Shown: positions 30,582-43,847 of the stretch, piece after piece | Layout of the letters: every line of letters begins with the position of its first letter | Position numbering within the stretch: the stretch's first letter is position 1 | Assembly (NCBI RefSeq): GCF_026914185.1 | Contig: NC_070566.1 | Location: 4,464,001-4,528,000 of the forward strand | Direction of reading: 5' to 3' | DNA: 64,000 bases | Source: Puccinia triticina | Taxonomy: Eukaryota; Basidiomycota; Pucciniomycetes; Pucciniales; Pucciniaceae | Program-made: the position numbers and the translations under genes | Notes under the pieces: generated by a model | Database searches by the model: none | The model's input: only the letters and a program-made list of their open reading frames with translations | What the model was told of the DNA's origin: nothing

Positions 30582-32773
30582 TCACTCCTCATGTTCTACT
30601 AAATCTTCAGCTGTTTGGCGAGTGTCATTTTCTCCGTTTTCTCCACATTTCTCTTGCGGTTCAGCGTCTTGATCACCGTTTTCATGAGCTTGAACTTTAT
30701 GCTGTCCCATCTCTTGTTGTATGTCGAATTCGGTAGATTCTTGGCTTTCTTCGTAAGGAACTAATGAGATCCAATTGTTCTTGAGGCCGCGTAAGACAAT
30801 CCAAGTTTCATCAATCAAGAGAGTCTTGATTGGTCGCGAAAAGTGGCGCTTACTTAACTTGACAGGGTTGGTCGCAATTGACAGCATCAGTTTCCGTTTT
30901 TTCAGCTTGTTATGAGTATCAGTACCAGGCCAGCGGGTGTTTGAGCCGACCATCCCAATCGCTTGACTGAGCATCTCCCCCAGTTTTGCGGAGATATAAT
31001 TGTGGTTTGCGGCTAACTTTCCTGAAGGATTTTGAAAAGAAAGGTCAACGAAGAAGCCAAAGCAATAGAAGATGGTTTGAAACTTACCTTGACAGACATC
31101 CAGGTTTGCAGCACGACCAATGTAGGGTTCCTTGATGGAGTTGTTTGCTTTGGAGGAATCGGCATTGGATGTTTTGGAGCCATCGGATCTGGTATTGTTG
31201 GGCGCATCGGCTTGGTTATTTGCAGCGACTGGAGCTCGAATCTTTGATTTGACCACTCCTTTTACGCTCTTTCCTACAGCTGTACAGAGTGCAAACTTGC
31301 GAATAGGATCCCCATCATTTGCAAGCTCTTGAAGGAAGTGATCACCGAATAGGCTCCCTCCTTGAAAGAAATAAGGTTGGCGGTGATCTTGATCGGCAAT
31401 CACAAGAAAACCCTCAATTCCCATAGAATCACTGAATTCCTTCAGCTGCTGAAGATGCCTCAGTACAATATGCAATAGAAGCACTACCAGAACACACAAA
31501 ATAACAATGCACACCTTTTTTTGCGCACCTTTAGCCCACGTGTCAACATTTGCCAAGAGTTTTGCATTTGATTGGCGGCGAATGTTAAATTGCTCTCGTT
31601 CGTGAATGTTAGGATCATTGGTTGTCTCAGCATCCACCCACTCATCGTCGTCGTTGCCTTTGTAAAGGCCTCTAGCGGCTGGATCAAGCTCTTTGTAACT
31701 CCTAGATGCATCCTTGTTACGCTGGGCAAGACTGTTCTGAGCTAGAATTCCATAAGAAAAACAATCAGACATACTTGCGACAAACAGAAGCAAAAATTCA
31801 ACATGGACCTACTCTGATGGTAGCTTTTTTGAGCCATTTGACCAGCCGATTGGAATTTATGCCACAAACTTTTTTTCTGTCGAGTTCTACGTTGCCCAAG
31901 ATAGGTTGCAAGAGACTTGAATGGCCGCTGATGTCGTAGGGATAGTAAGTGCAGTTTTCGTTGGTACTCGAAGAACAAATCTTGACCCGCTAACTTTATC
32001 TCCTCATTCAATCGTGTGTATTTCACATGCGTCTTTTGGAGCCGGCGGAGCTGGTGTAGGGTGTGATTTTCAAAGCCCTTCATAACCTCATCAGAGAGCT
32101 TTTGATCTTGCCGGCGGAATTTGGACTTTGTGGGGCCTTTTGTACAGGTGGCGACAGAAGACAAGTTCAATGTTTCAGTGGCGGCACAGTTCACGATCAG
32201 AGGATTGGAAGCATTAGTGATTGGATGATTTGAATCAGAGATATCCGGTGCAGCAGAGTCACTGAGGATAGCAGGTAATATGTTGGTGCCTTTAACTTGT
32301 GCGGGTTGGCGTTTTTGCTTTTTCTTAGGTGGGACCGGGACTGGCTCAGAAGTGGAAACGGATGGGACTGTTGGAAAAGCGGATAGCTGGCGTATTGGCA
32401 GAGTTGATATATTTGCATTTGGCAGTGATTGGATATTGGGGATTGGTATAGTTGAGTTGTTTCGAGTTGAACCAGTCATCTGTTGATTAATAAAGTCATT
32501 CAACGGGTGACCGGAGAATCCTGAGCAAGTCAATTGGGAGGAATCTTGCAGGCCCCAAGGACCAATTGCGTTGCTTGAATCTGTATAGCCACGAAGATTC
32601 AAATCAAGTTGGCCTTGCTGGGACTGGGTAAAATTTTGGCCTTGGTCGTAGTTATCGGAACTTTCGAAACTTGGGTATCCATATTGAATTTGTCGCTCTT
32701 GACCAAAGCCATTCTTTTCCACGTGGAGCTGATCAAAGTTGGAGTAGCCGTAATTTGGTTGGTTAGACTGCAT
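30582..32773 (-). CDS. KDZ-element second protein, function unknown
   Basis: Minus-strand gene with ATG 32773. The first exon runs to about 31814 and joins YHQ-TQNSLAQRNKDASRS across a short intron ending near 31740. Later introns lie around 31465-31540 and 31022-31086. The product of about 650-700 residues begins Gln/Asn-rich (SNFDQLHVEKNG...), has a basic patch PPKKKQKRQ near residue 150 (likely nuclear signal), a helical centre (LHQLRRLQKTHVKYTRLNEEI), and ends in an acidic tail (ENGDQDAEPQEKCGENGEND). No known domain is visible. Its place between the KDZ TIRs and the absence of obvious stops suggest an accessory transposition factor; this is inference. Similar proteins are common in rust genomes. 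Confidence 0.6.
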
Positions 32774-32937
32774 GGCTGTTGGAATTTCGGACGGCTGGCA
32801 GTAGCAGATACCTTGAAGACCGGTTGGTTGTAGACAAGAGAGGATACGCGGTTACGCGACGGAAGAATGTGGCTACATAAACTGACAATTACACTGTTAT
32901 AGATTTATGCAGGTTAACTATCTATTTGGTAAATACA

Positions 32938-33145
32938 CATTTACTCGGTTACTGAGCTACTAGATTTGGAGTGCTGTAGCGGTGTGGGTTCCAAGGTGGG
33001 TTTCTGAGGCGGGGCAGCTGAGGGATTCCGGGATCGGGATTCGAAGCGGGATTTGAAACACAAAGCGGCACTTGCAGTCTAGAGGTGCCTTCGCATGCAT
33101 CTCTTACCTGAGTCTTTGACTGCGTCGGAGGGGGGCTCATAGGTC
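32938..33145 (-). repeat. KDZ element right TIR
   Basis: Inverted partner of 24941-25147. Its outer end GGGGGCTCATAGGTC is followed by the duplicated CACTCCTA. Confidence 0.92.
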
Positions 33146-35770
33146 CACTCCTACCGGTTCCACACACATCAGCCGCTGCTGAGAACGTCCTCTCAACCAT
33201 GGCCGAGCTTCCCGCGCACGCCAAGACATCTCGTGCAACCATTGCGAGTCGTGGGAACTCCGATTGGTGAGTCTGTTGATTAGAATGGGTCAAATGGCCT
33301 GAAGACTGCTGCTGAGAAAGATCCATTGCTTACCTTCCACCATTTAAGTGGATTTCCCTTCTTGCTGAGTGGCCATGCACCATCGAAGTATTTCTTGAGT
33401 TCATCATCTTCCTGCGATGGACCAGCCTTGTCGGGATAGTAGTTGAATTCGTCTTCATCAGATTCCTCTTCACGCGCTACGGGGACTACCGATGGGGCGA
33501 TATTTCTGTGTGCTTCAACTTTAGCTCGGAAAGCCTCTGTCACAAGAGCTTGGGCAACGACCGTGTATTCCGGGGATTTATCTTTGATCAATGATAACCT
33601 CCAGGCGGGGTGAAGGATGGTGGCGAGTAAAATTGAGTTGCATCCAAGCGCCAGCTTGAGATACTTATTTGCCAGCTTGATCATCGGATCGAACATGCCC
33701 TGTAGTGCAACAAGCTCGGGGGACCTCTTCCTCTTCTGAATACTTTCGATCAGTCGATAGTACTCATACAGTACCATCGAAGCCGTCGGTCCATCTCCCT
33801 CCATCCGTAAAGTCAAAGCTAAAAATTCCTGTCAAGTTTGTGCGGGTTTAGCAACTAATTGAGTCAATTTGAAAGCACAAGTGTCTTACCTCTAAAACCT
33901 TGTTGAGGGAGTTTAAATTTTCCCATTCCGCACTAGATATCTCGTAGCCTTTATAGTAATGTGCTGCAGCCGACTTTCCGGCATACTTGTCCGATTCGTC
34001 GTTTAAAAGCTGTCCGATAACTTTTCTAGCTGCATAGGCGCGTTGCCAGCTGTCGTATGCGACATTCCATCGAATGCCATAGCCGGCAATTAGCTGGGGA
34101 CCCGAGTAGCCGAGCTTTGTGGCCAAGATTTTGAAGTCCGCACGTCTTGCAGATGACGATGAAACTCGCCGACATATGTATTCCACCTGATTTGAATCAA
34201 TCAGTAAGAATAGATGGTGCTGATTGAACGGACAGGATCAACCTACTTTGACTAAGGTATGGGCAATACCTTCGGTGGGTACGGCTTTGCTTGGTGTAGT
34301 CAACTGGCTTTCTTCATTTTCCGAACAGCTGGATACATCACAAGCTGAAGCATCATCCGGGTCAATGTCGTACTGCTCTTCACTCGCATCTATCTCTTCA
34401 ATATCGTCATCCGGGTTCGTAGTTGATTGGTCATCAACTGCTATGTCATATTCAGCCAGTTCTTGAATCGTCGCTAGGGTCGGAAAATAATCAGGCTTCC
34501 TCGACAACGGAGCTTGAACTATTGGATTCTTGAGCTTGAGACTTCTGAGACCGGCCCCCAAGATCAAGGCAACAACGTGGCAGAAACATCGCGCATGATT
34601 TTCGAGGTGATGATTGAAGTTGCCCATCCTTTGACAAATAATCTTGGAAAGTTCCTTCGCCATTGTAAAATTGTTGCTACCGGAATCTGTAGTCAGGGAA
34701 AGAATGTACATTTTAAAAGAAACAGGTTTAGATATTGATTGAGTCAAGCGGCTAAAAACAAATACTTATCTGGTTGTGAAGGCCATGCTTTACCAAGACG
34801 TTTGCAAATGGTGCGGCGAGATATTTTCCATTGTGGTGCGAGGCAACATACTTCAAAGCAAGATGTTGTGAAACATAATCCCAGTTTTTGTTTATGTAGC
34901 AACACGAGATGCCTATAAAGGCTTTGTGGTTACCTTTGGTTGTCCACACATCAGCCACAAGTCCTATCTTCGACTCGGACTCCTGATGAAAATTTCTTCA
35001 GTTTGAAATTCTAAGGAATAAAGGGAACGAATCGAGAAAAACTGCACCTTGATATCGTCAATGACCTGTCTCTGAAGAATGAGGTATAGTTTTTGAGCAT
35101 GGTTTGCTGCCCAGGTTCGCGAGTAGACAATGCAATTGGCATTGCAGTAATCAAATGCAACCCGCAGGAAATAATCATCGAATCAAGCCCAGGGGAGTGA
35201 ATGTCTGATGACCCAGAGCAGGAGGAGTTTGTTCATGGTTTTGATATCGAATCGGCCTTTCAGGACATATGTGGCTAGAGTGCCAGCCGAGCCGTTATCC
35301 TTTTTTGTAGCCGCTGCCTGATCATCTGCACTAGGTGGGAAGTTTCCTCCTTCGGCCAGTGCCTTAGCACGTCCAATGCAAGCTTTGCGTATTCCACTGT
35401 TGGTCTTGGATCCATCGCGGTGAGTTTTGAGGTTGGAGTTCGTTGATGCCGGGCATCTGACTGACTTGGGGCACCAGCGACATTTGTAGGTCAGACTTCC
35501 GGCGTCCTGCGTGCATTCAAAATCGAAGAAACAATTTTATTATACTAATGCACCTGTATACAGGCACACTTGCCAATAACAGAATGAAAAATACTAAAAA
35601 AATACCTGATCGTCGTCCTGAAAGCCGTCAAAGAAGTATAGCTTTGGATTATCAAAGCCATCGTTACCTTTTCTTGGTTGCTTTACCTTTGGGGCCTTTT
35701 TGTTCTCTTCATCAGAATCTTGTTCGACATCCGGCAAAACTTCAGGTCCACTCGAGGGTTGGGGAGGAGG
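33146..35770 (-). pseudogene. hAT transposase, central exons
   Basis: Exons on the minus strand begin at 35770 (PPPQPSSGPEVLPD) and 35506. The latter carries a BED-type zinc finger (YKCRWCPKSVRCP...NLKTHRDG). They continue through 34982 (ESESKIGLVADVW), the TDSGSNN region near 34700 and GIRWNVAYDSW near 34070 to the hAT dimerisation motif FPRLAMVARDVLACAGSSAMVERTF (33180-33250). The gene is cut at 33146 by the KDZ element. A TGA at 35183-35185 stands where SLPWA-R-FDDYFL would need Arg (CGA). The other exons lie at 46803-47030 and 24730-24940. It is dead through both the insertion and the stop. Confidence 0.87.
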
Positions 35771-35826
35771 CTGTACATTTTATGAAGGTATCAATTTTTA
35801 TTCTGAATTTTTAAGTATAAATTTAA

Positions 35827-35852
35827 CTAGAGTCCAAGGCGGCTACGCCGCC
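35827..35852 (-). terminator. Helitron 3' terminal hairpin and CTAG end
   Basis: Stem GGCGGC/GCCGCC with TAC loop, then 11 nt, then CTAG at the element's last base. This is the rolling-circle termination signal of Helitrons. Confidence 0.9.
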
Positions 35853-36320
35853 GCACCCAGAGGGTTGTTGGAGAAAGTGAAACAGCGGCGACACCAGGAA
35901 ACCCCGCACCGTCAGCCCTGCTGACACCAAGGAGAAGGCCGCCGCGCAACTGACTTTCTAACCCTGTAGATCTTGCCTTGAAGACAATCACAAGCAGTTA
36001 AAATTCCGACTGACAACCGTTGGCCCAGGCGAGAAACATCCAAAAATGTTCAAAAGTCAAGCAGGAGGGGCTCATTTAGGACCAAGGCGCACCCAGCAAG
36101 TAACACACCTCAACTACAAATTTATCAATGCTAAGTTCCTCCACAAGATATGGTTACAGAAAGAAGACTGAGGGAGCGCGCTAAACACATTACCAACAGG
36201 TGTTTTGGAAATACAAGACTCGGGAGTATGACTTATTCCCCCAGCAAAACGCACTGCAGAAAAGGTTTCTACTTTACAAGTAGCAAATCAACCCACACCC
36301 TCCGAGGAAAACAAACATTT

Positions 36321-37205
36321 TCAAAAGTCAACATTCAGCGAGCTGGATGTCCCATCAGAATCATTATCCAGCAGATCCTCTGATGAAACGGTCACCTGGG
36401 TAACCTGAAAAGCATGAAAGCGTCAGCCCAATGCAGCAATACTTTGCCAAAGATTCCATCATAGTCATTCACCTCAACAATCATTCGACACGACCTGTTC
36501 CCAAAACCCTCCAGTGACCCCTTATACGCGATCTTACTCCCGTTGAATAAATTCAATCCTTTTGGGAAGTCATCCGATGCCAAGCCTAATATACAACGCA
36601 CACGGAAAACTCCATTGTTTGACAGCTTTGGAAATCGTCAGCACAATTACAAAAGAGAAAGAGCAGACGCCGCACCTCGCCTGTATGCTCCACGGTAATA
36701 TCCGCCAGAATGACACTCGTGTCTGGCCAGGAAGGCTTGCTCTTAATTTTAACAACAGTCCCAACACCGGAAACCTGGACGCATCTCCATTCCGTGTGAT
36801 GTCGCTCGAGGTTCGAGTTCCTCTGATCACCAGGCGTCCAAGTCAGCTTAGGAACACGCATAAAGTTTACTCCTTTTATCTCTCCCTCAATCGCATACAG
36901 TTGGCCCGCTACGAGCGGTGTATCTGAGTTGTCCGCCGTCATTAAGTTTACTTGGAAAATTGTCTTCCCGCGAGTCCACGTCCCTGACGAAGCCGCGTAA
37001 CTCTTACTCGCGCGGGGAGTATCGCCACTTGGATGCCTGACAAATTGGTGTGCCTGAGAGGGGCCATGAGTCTCTTTTCAAAGCTTAAATATCAAGACCA
37101 ACTCACTTCTCCAACTGGAATGAACTTTCCAACAAAGCGCAAACAATCCTCGCCATCTATAAATGAATCGCCAGTGGCCAAAGTGATCTTCGCCTTTTGG
37201 AGCAT
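36321..37205 (-). CDS. Helitron cargo gene B, OB-fold-like protein
   Basis: ATG 37205 gives MLQKAKITLATGDSFIDG. An intron of about 50 bp (ending near 37056) leads to AHQFVRHPSGDTPRASKSYA and then VNLMTADNSDTPLVAGQLYAIEG, followed by GVGTVVKIKSKPSWPDTSVILADITVEH. Alternating hydrophobic strands of this kind, with the 'ALYAIEGEI' and 'VSGVGTVV' elements, suggest OB-fold barrels, similar in layout to cargo gene A. The next exon (GLASDDFPKGLNLFNGS) and a last exon ending at TGA 36321 are likely, but one junction near 36595-36670 is not resolved. If it binds single-stranded DNA it could serve Helitron transposition; this is inference. Confidence 0.5.
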
Positions 37206-37209
37206 GTTG

Positions 37210-38034
37210 GATGGCTTCAAGCAATTTAAATGAAATTCCAGTTAGTTTGAAAGAGATTGTCCGAAGCTGAGAGGCGTTGGATTAGATTGACAAAAAGTTC
37301 GTCAGTCCAGGGCAACAGCTTTTAAGGCAAATTTGCCACTTCAACTGAGCGCCCAATAATCCGCTGCCCGCCACGACACCGCGTCCTACGCCACAGCTCT
37401 CCCCGAGGCGTGTTGCACCCGTGAATGCCACGGCGTCCGTGGCAAACAGCCAGATTTGTCTTGTACCTTTGAAGGGATGCCGAAAACAACGTATCATTAT
37501 ACATCTGCCAAGCGAACCATGCCCATCGCGCCCAACGAGTTACAATGGCCCAGGTGAATCCATCCCGGCCTCACACCTGCGGGACATCCCAAAACCTGCT
37601 CCCGTCTCAGCACCTCTCCTCCGATGATGTTGGTTGTAACCAATGCCCTGTCAACCTAGGCTCTGTTGCTGTTAAGGCCCTGAGGCATGCAAAGCATGGG
37701 TCGTCAAGGCCACAAGATTTCTCTACCACATCCGCGAGAGAACTCATCGTTAAGGCCATACAAGAGCTTTTCATTACGCGCGAAATGTATAATTCAACAG
37801 CAAAACAATTCAACGTTATTTTCCTGCAGAGGTTCATCACCTTTGATCATCAACATGGGAACTTCTCCAATGACGAAAATACATTAAGCGCGAGAGACGC
37901 GAGATAAAGTAAACGTTCACCGTGCCGTTGTCAGGTTACAACCCGCCCCACGAAAATCGCACGTAGCATACATCCTCCATTTGAACCTTCCTCGAAAGCC
38001 AATGGTCTTGAATTCAACCTGGAACGGGAAAGCA
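37210..38034. other. Helitron spacer
   Basis: Non-coding as far as I can see. Small plus-strand frames at 37421-37907 have no family features. Confidence 0.45.
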
Positions 38035-41000
38035 TCAGTCACGAGCTGATGAGCCAGAAGTTTTCAACGCACTCTTATTCCGGGACGGGTTGAAAATTGA
38101 TTTATGGACTACGTTGATTACCCCATCCCGATTCTTTGGCTTTGCAACAAGTAAATCCTTCACATTTGAGACCCGCGATAACGCAACGTAAAGTTGACCA
38201 TGAGCGAATATGTCTGTCTGCAGAAACACCCCGACCCGCGCAAGGGTTTGTCCTTGGCTTTTGTTGATGGACATGGCGTACGCCGGCTTGACTGGAAACT
38301 GAAATCTGAAAAACGACTGGCCCGATCCCTTATTCGCCTTAGTCTGTAGCTTTATCCTAGGCAAAGTAACTTCTTCGCCACCAAATGGCCCACCCATTAT
38401 CACGCCACATAAAAAACCTTGCGCAACTTGAGTTAGAAGGACCCGAGTCCCATTGCAAATACCATTTCCAATCCTCAAGTTACGGGTCACCACAACTGGC
38501 ATCCCAACTTTTAGGGTTAAAATATGATCCGGCAGTCCCTGTGGAGAAAGCTTATTCAAGCACTCTTCCGGTAAACTGTCAAATGCATCGGGATCCGGAG
38601 TATCAATTGACCTCAAAACAGTAGCCTGACCCGGAAGCATCCTCATCACTTCCTCATTGATATTCTTGACGTCTCTGTTCAATGTGGCCAATATGCATTG
38701 CTCATTCAGGTACTTGACTTTTTCTCCAATCGGTTTTCTGTTTTGTTTGGATATATCCTTGTACACAAAATCAATCAATGCGATGCTACTTGTGACATCC
38801 GAATCAAAATCAATAATGTTTATGTTATTTAGATTGATAACCTCGAAGTCGTTTGACTGGTTAACCCCTTCGCCAAGGGCTAACAGGGACTCCGCAAAAT
38901 TGACGTTGTCGGCTGCCTCATCTTCCGCCAGTGCCCTGGCAAGCCGCATGTTTTCCTTCAGCTTTAACTTTGTGAGTGCCTCCCAAAGTACCGACGATTT
39001 CAATGTTGCATTAAAGGACTTAGGAAATTCGTCGTATTTCACAACAGGAAGAATTTGTCTGAAGTCGCCAGCGAATACGACAGTCTTCCCGCCGAAGGGT
39101 TGATTGGAACCACAGAGCCGCTGTAAAGTGATACTCACCGCCTCAATTGCAAAGCGGTGAATCGTGACAATCTCATCCCAGATGATGAGGTTTGAATTGA
39201 TCAGCTTTTCGCCCAAAATCGTGTCGGCCTCCACGGTGCACTCGGCTCCCTCAACTGGATCGATGGGAATGCTGAAAGGGGAATGTGCAGTTTGGCCGCC
39301 GCGGAGCAGGAGCGCGGCAACCCCTGACGAGGCGACTACAATATTCCGGTGACCTCGAACCTCGGATGCATCAATGATTGAATTGAGGAGGAAGGTCTTC
39401 CCCGTTCCTCCCGGCCCATCGATATAGTACATTCTCCCTTTCGCGGAACCCAACGAGCTTACAACCTTCTTGAATATCGTCCGTTGGCCATGGTTGAACT
39501 GCGCCTGGTGACGTTCAAGTCGTGAGCATATGTCGGTTGTTTGGTGAGGCGTCAACCTTTCTCGTCGCATCTCATCAAGGATACCTCTTTCTTCGGAGGA
39601 AACAGCGATTCCGCAACTCGCCAGCGAGCTAGCCATGCTTTCCATCATCGCCTCGAGGCGGAAAATGCCGAGGACACAGCGCTCTTCCAACCGTAGTTGG
39701 CGGCTATTCCGTACCGTCATGTCCACTCGGATTAAGTCGTCGGTAAGAGCCTCGAGATGCGCATCAAACAGTGCCTTTGGGTCTGAAGGCGGAGAGTGGA
39801 CGCAGATGATAGCGTACATTTGGGTGAGTTGGTAGCCCGACTGAACTAACCCCGCCTCCGCCAAAGCTAAGTCATAGAGAGAATGATTCGCGAGTAATCC
39901 GCGAGCGTTGCAAGCATCCTGGTAGGAAGCATAGAGTTCGCCATTGAATTTCCGGAAATCTTCAAAGGATTGTGCCCCCTTTATGTGGAGCAGCAATACT
40001 CGAAGGTAAAATTTTTCCCCAGCAAGATAAGACACCGTGTAAATCCTGCCAACGCATTCTGCTTTAGTTTTTCGAGGTTTCCACTCCTTTTCGCCCTTAT
40101 GCCACCAGAAAAAGACGGGAATGTCCCCATATAGTAACGTTCTCGCTTGCCGGCCATCTGCACCAACTGCGTCCGTCTGATTCAGTTGTAGATAGCCTGT
40201 AAGCGTTGTTCGTGCTGCTTTCCCGCTTTTGATCTGACCTTCAGCCCCCTCGTTCTCATTGAAATAGACAACGTTTTCGTTTTCTTCGTGAATGGTAAGG
40301 CGAGTTACCGCCGGTGATCTATCTGAAAGGGGAAACTTAAAAAGACGCCAAGCAGCTGCAGTTAATGTGTTACCTCCAAAAGTAGTTAATCAGGAGAACC
40401 AAAACTTCTACTAACCTTCAGGCGGTGATATATACCGGGTGTCAATATAAGCCTTAGTCTCATCTTCGACTTCCAATGCCATGTAACTCCGGTCATGCCC
40501 CTTTGTTATATACTTATACAAGTATTTGATTGCTGTGCTATGTACCGGAATCTCAACGTTTATGTGGCACTGGAACATTAACGTGAGGAATTTGTTGAAA
40601 GGCACAACTGAACCGTTGTCAAACCGTGTGGCTTGTTTCTGGACAAAACGTCCGTCATTGCGTCGCAAATACACAGGATATGCTCCATCAACAGTGACTG
40701 TGCGTGGCGAGAAGGGTTTCGGGAATCCTAGCTTGCAACCCTTCTCCCAAAAACAAGACCTGCCCTCGCATGGGCCGTGTAGCATAAACCGGGTGACAAG
40801 GGCGTGCAGTTGCGGCTCTTCAACTTCGTTGGGGATTTCCGCTGATACAAGGAGATCAATTTTTTCCGGCGTAGTCGGCTTGTCCTTTTCGTTGAGCGTG
40901 ACCATCAGGTGGGCGTGCGGCAAACCGCGCTTTTGAAACTCAATGGTGTATACGTATGCAACCACCTTTCCAAGACGACCCATTTTCACAAGTTCATGTA

Positions 41001-42790
41001 TTAATCCTTTAATCTTGAGACGAAAGACTCGCGCGACGATCGTGGGATGGTCGAAGGCCTTTTCGCCCTTTGGAATCATCGACGCTATCGCAATCCAATC
41101 TGGATTTGCGGTCATGGTTATAAAAAGGGACGGCGGGCCGAACTTGTTGCAAATTGCCATTGAATTGTAGTAAAGTTGGCTCATTCCGCGGGGACTTCCA
41201 ATAAAAGTGGCAGGCAACACGACACGCCTAGCTGAATAAGATTTCTGGTTCTCGAGACCCTTTATCAGTGCACTATATTGACTCGCCTTCATAGCTTCCT
41301 GATTATCCCTTATGTACTGCAATCGTTGGCGTTCAACGCAAACGTACATATCGACAACAAATTCTTGGAGGAGTGATTTGCCGCAAAGAATTGGGGAGAA
41401 CCTTCCAGGTCGGTCGAAAAGGAGATGCGCGTACCATTCGAGTGATCCCACTTTCCTGTTCTTGACTGAAGGCAGCGTCAGCTCATTGATCTAATTTCCA
41501 GTAAGCGGGACTGGCAAACCCCTTTCAGTTGAACAACGGTAATGCAAGTGCCATTGCTGTTCGCCCCTCGGAAAAAAGAGCGGGTATCGTAGAGGAAAAT
41601 AAGAAGAATGCGTGTCTGAAATTGAAATCAACTTATCATCCTTGCAGTGGAGTAAAATATCTCTTTCCTGCAGGATTTCCCCGTCGCCCGCCACCACCGC
41701 GGCCACTTCGCTGAGGGTAGGCTCATTGTACCGCTTTGGGTCTGCGCCGGGTCTTGAGATCCCTTTAAGCTTCAGCGTTTTCGCGTTCGACTCTTCGAGG
41801 ACCTGACGTGCCGATTTGAACAACTTTGCATAAGGGTTATGCTTATACATATAGGCCATGATTGTTGAAACGGTCGAAGGTTGCAGCCTTGAAACTCCCC
41901 CGTTGATGATTCCCAATCCTTGTGCCTTCCGAACCCGAAGTTCTGCCTTGTTTGTTCCATGATCGCCGACGACGAAAATTTGGGCAAACCCCGGGTCAGC
42001 CGGTCTTAAAGGCTCAATGCTAGAAATCAGGTGAGTAAGGCCGCCGCTCATCCGAAAAACATTAACACCAGCCGGCCCCTGCACCGAGTAGTCAATGTTG
42101 GTGCGCAGTGACGTAAATGACACGGCGTTGTTGTACATCCGCGTCAGATTCTGGAAGTTAAGCGCAGCTGGAAAGCACACATTAGTTGTTGGATTGTTGG
42201 ATAACGTCCTTAAATGAGGTACTCACAAGGAGTCTTCAGTGTGAACAGCTTCTCAAGAACTTTTGGGTAGCACTTTGCCGCTTTGTCAAATATAGGCAGC
42301 CTTACTTTGTTCTTCCCACAGCACATTGTATAGTGTATTGCCGCCTTGTTCTTATCGCTGACCGCACATTCACCAGCCCAGTGCAAGGCCCCACAGGAAG
42401 CGCAAAGACGATTGCACAGCCCAATATTATGTGGTATACTGACAAAGTCGAAACCAAGAATCTTCTTTTCACAGTTTTGTGACGGGTGGTCGATGACTTT
42501 TCCCTTTGATTCTACCATCCCGTCAGGTTTCTAAGAGCGCAAACATCAAGTCAATTCGTTCGAGCAGAAAGACAAATGAGTCAGTATTTCAACTTGGATA
42601 TTGAATCAATTACATAGCCAACAGAAATGCGCGACCTACGTTTCGCGACGGCGGTGACTTCACCTTGCTGAATTACTTGAGAGCGGAGACTGGTTTGGAG
42701 GGTACAGTAAAAGTGGTTGGCGCTTGAGTCTTCACCGGTGATTGGAGTTTGCGGCTGCCTGCGGTGTCGGCTGATGGTTCTTTTCTACTC
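38035..42790 (-). pseudogene. Helitron RepHel (HUH replicase-helicase), one nonsense codon
   Basis: Minus-strand exons start near 42790. The cysteine-rich segment CASCGALHWAGE...MCCGKNKVRLP lies at 42210-42530, followed by 41491-42173 (ALNFQNLTRMYNN...). The Rep domain at 40426-41490 has the HUH-type motif GLPHAHLMV and the tyrosine motif YLYKYITKG. After an intron (40333-40425) comes the PIF1-like helicase, with Walker A GPGGTGKTF, Walker B LIIWDEI and later NKSQGQTLARVGVFL, ending at 38035. The only break seen is TAG at 41491-41493 (PLTGN-stop-INELTLPS). It therefore looks recently inactivated, or the stop could be removed by an unrecognised splice. Confidence 0.88.
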
Positions 42791-42799
42791 AAATTTATT

Positions 42800-43847
42800 C
42801 TTAGTGCCTCATCATTGCCTCACTATTTGTCATTCAAAATTTCTCCTTCGTTTGTTGAGTCTCTATATTTCTATCAAAACCTGGACCAGTTTGGTCCATA
42901 CAAAAATTTAGCCGGTTCTGATCAAGATATGTCTGCCGCTATACAGTCTGTGCTCATCATGCAAGGCTTGAGCGTTGCGCTGACCTTCTCGGGCCGTTCG
43001 CCCGGGCTGGTTTTCGCGTTCTTCTCTCTTGCGCAATCGTCCGTGCCAAGTCATTAATCTTGAGACCATTAGCGTTGGTGGCTGAAACATTAAGTGGTGC
43101 TTCCCATCAGAATCAACTGTATGCCTTTGGCCAGTTCAGTTACAGGGCGCTCACCGCACTATGAGACTCCCCCCTTCCCTTCAGTTTTAGTCAATCAGGT
43201 CATCGGGGATTTGGGGGGCATTGTCATTTCAGCTAAGCGGCTCAACAATACTCGGGTCAGATCACCCAATTAATGCGGCGAGTCTTCATTTATGAACTCC
43301 AGCGTGGAGTAGGCACATATTTGCGTTCGCCGTAGCATCGCCCCTGTAAGAAGATCTCTCTTGTTCAAATGTTTTCACGCGAACTTAAGACAACAGACAC
43401 CATTTCCCTGCGACTTGATAGTACCACGCCCCTTCGCTTCCAATTTGTCACATCTCACTTGATCACTGTATGTTTTACATTCCAGTTGACAAAAATTTTT
43501 TGGAACTTGCTCATAGTTGCTTCAAAGGACCTTGAATTCCGGACAAAAAATGATCCTCAAACTGTAGGACGAAGGGAGAAGGAAAACAGACGCTTCAGAT
43601 TAGAGGAAATTACAGACTTTCTGTAAGATTGGTTTGGCAACGCTTTGTTTGATATTAAGTCGACAAGCGCCTTGTAGAGCCGCCGCGCCTGACACTCGGC
43701 CGATACTATGTCGCTGATAAAACTGACTTATGTGCGAGGAGTTTGGAAAAAAACTGCTCCACCTAGGGTGTCTGAGTGGATACATTCCCGTCAGAATGGC
43801 CTATTCGCCTACTACGGCACGGGAGATTACGCACCAACCTGTAAACC
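42800..43847. other. Helitron spacer
   Basis: Low-information region; no gene with family features on either strand. Confidence 0.4.

Larger units (their letters stand above)
24941..33145 (-). mobile_element. KDZ-superfamily transposon
   Basis: 8205 bp bounded by TIRs of about 207 bp (24941-25147, 32938-33145; ends GACCTATGAGCCCCC) and flanked by CACTCCTA on both sides (24933-24940, 33146-33153). The 8-bp duplication agrees with what is known for Kyakuja-Dileera-Zisupton elements. Inside are the KDZ transposase (25608-29055), a captured beta-barrel fragment (29401-29782, opposite strand) and a second large gene (30582-32773). It interrupts the last exon of the hAT transposase. Confidence 0.92.
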
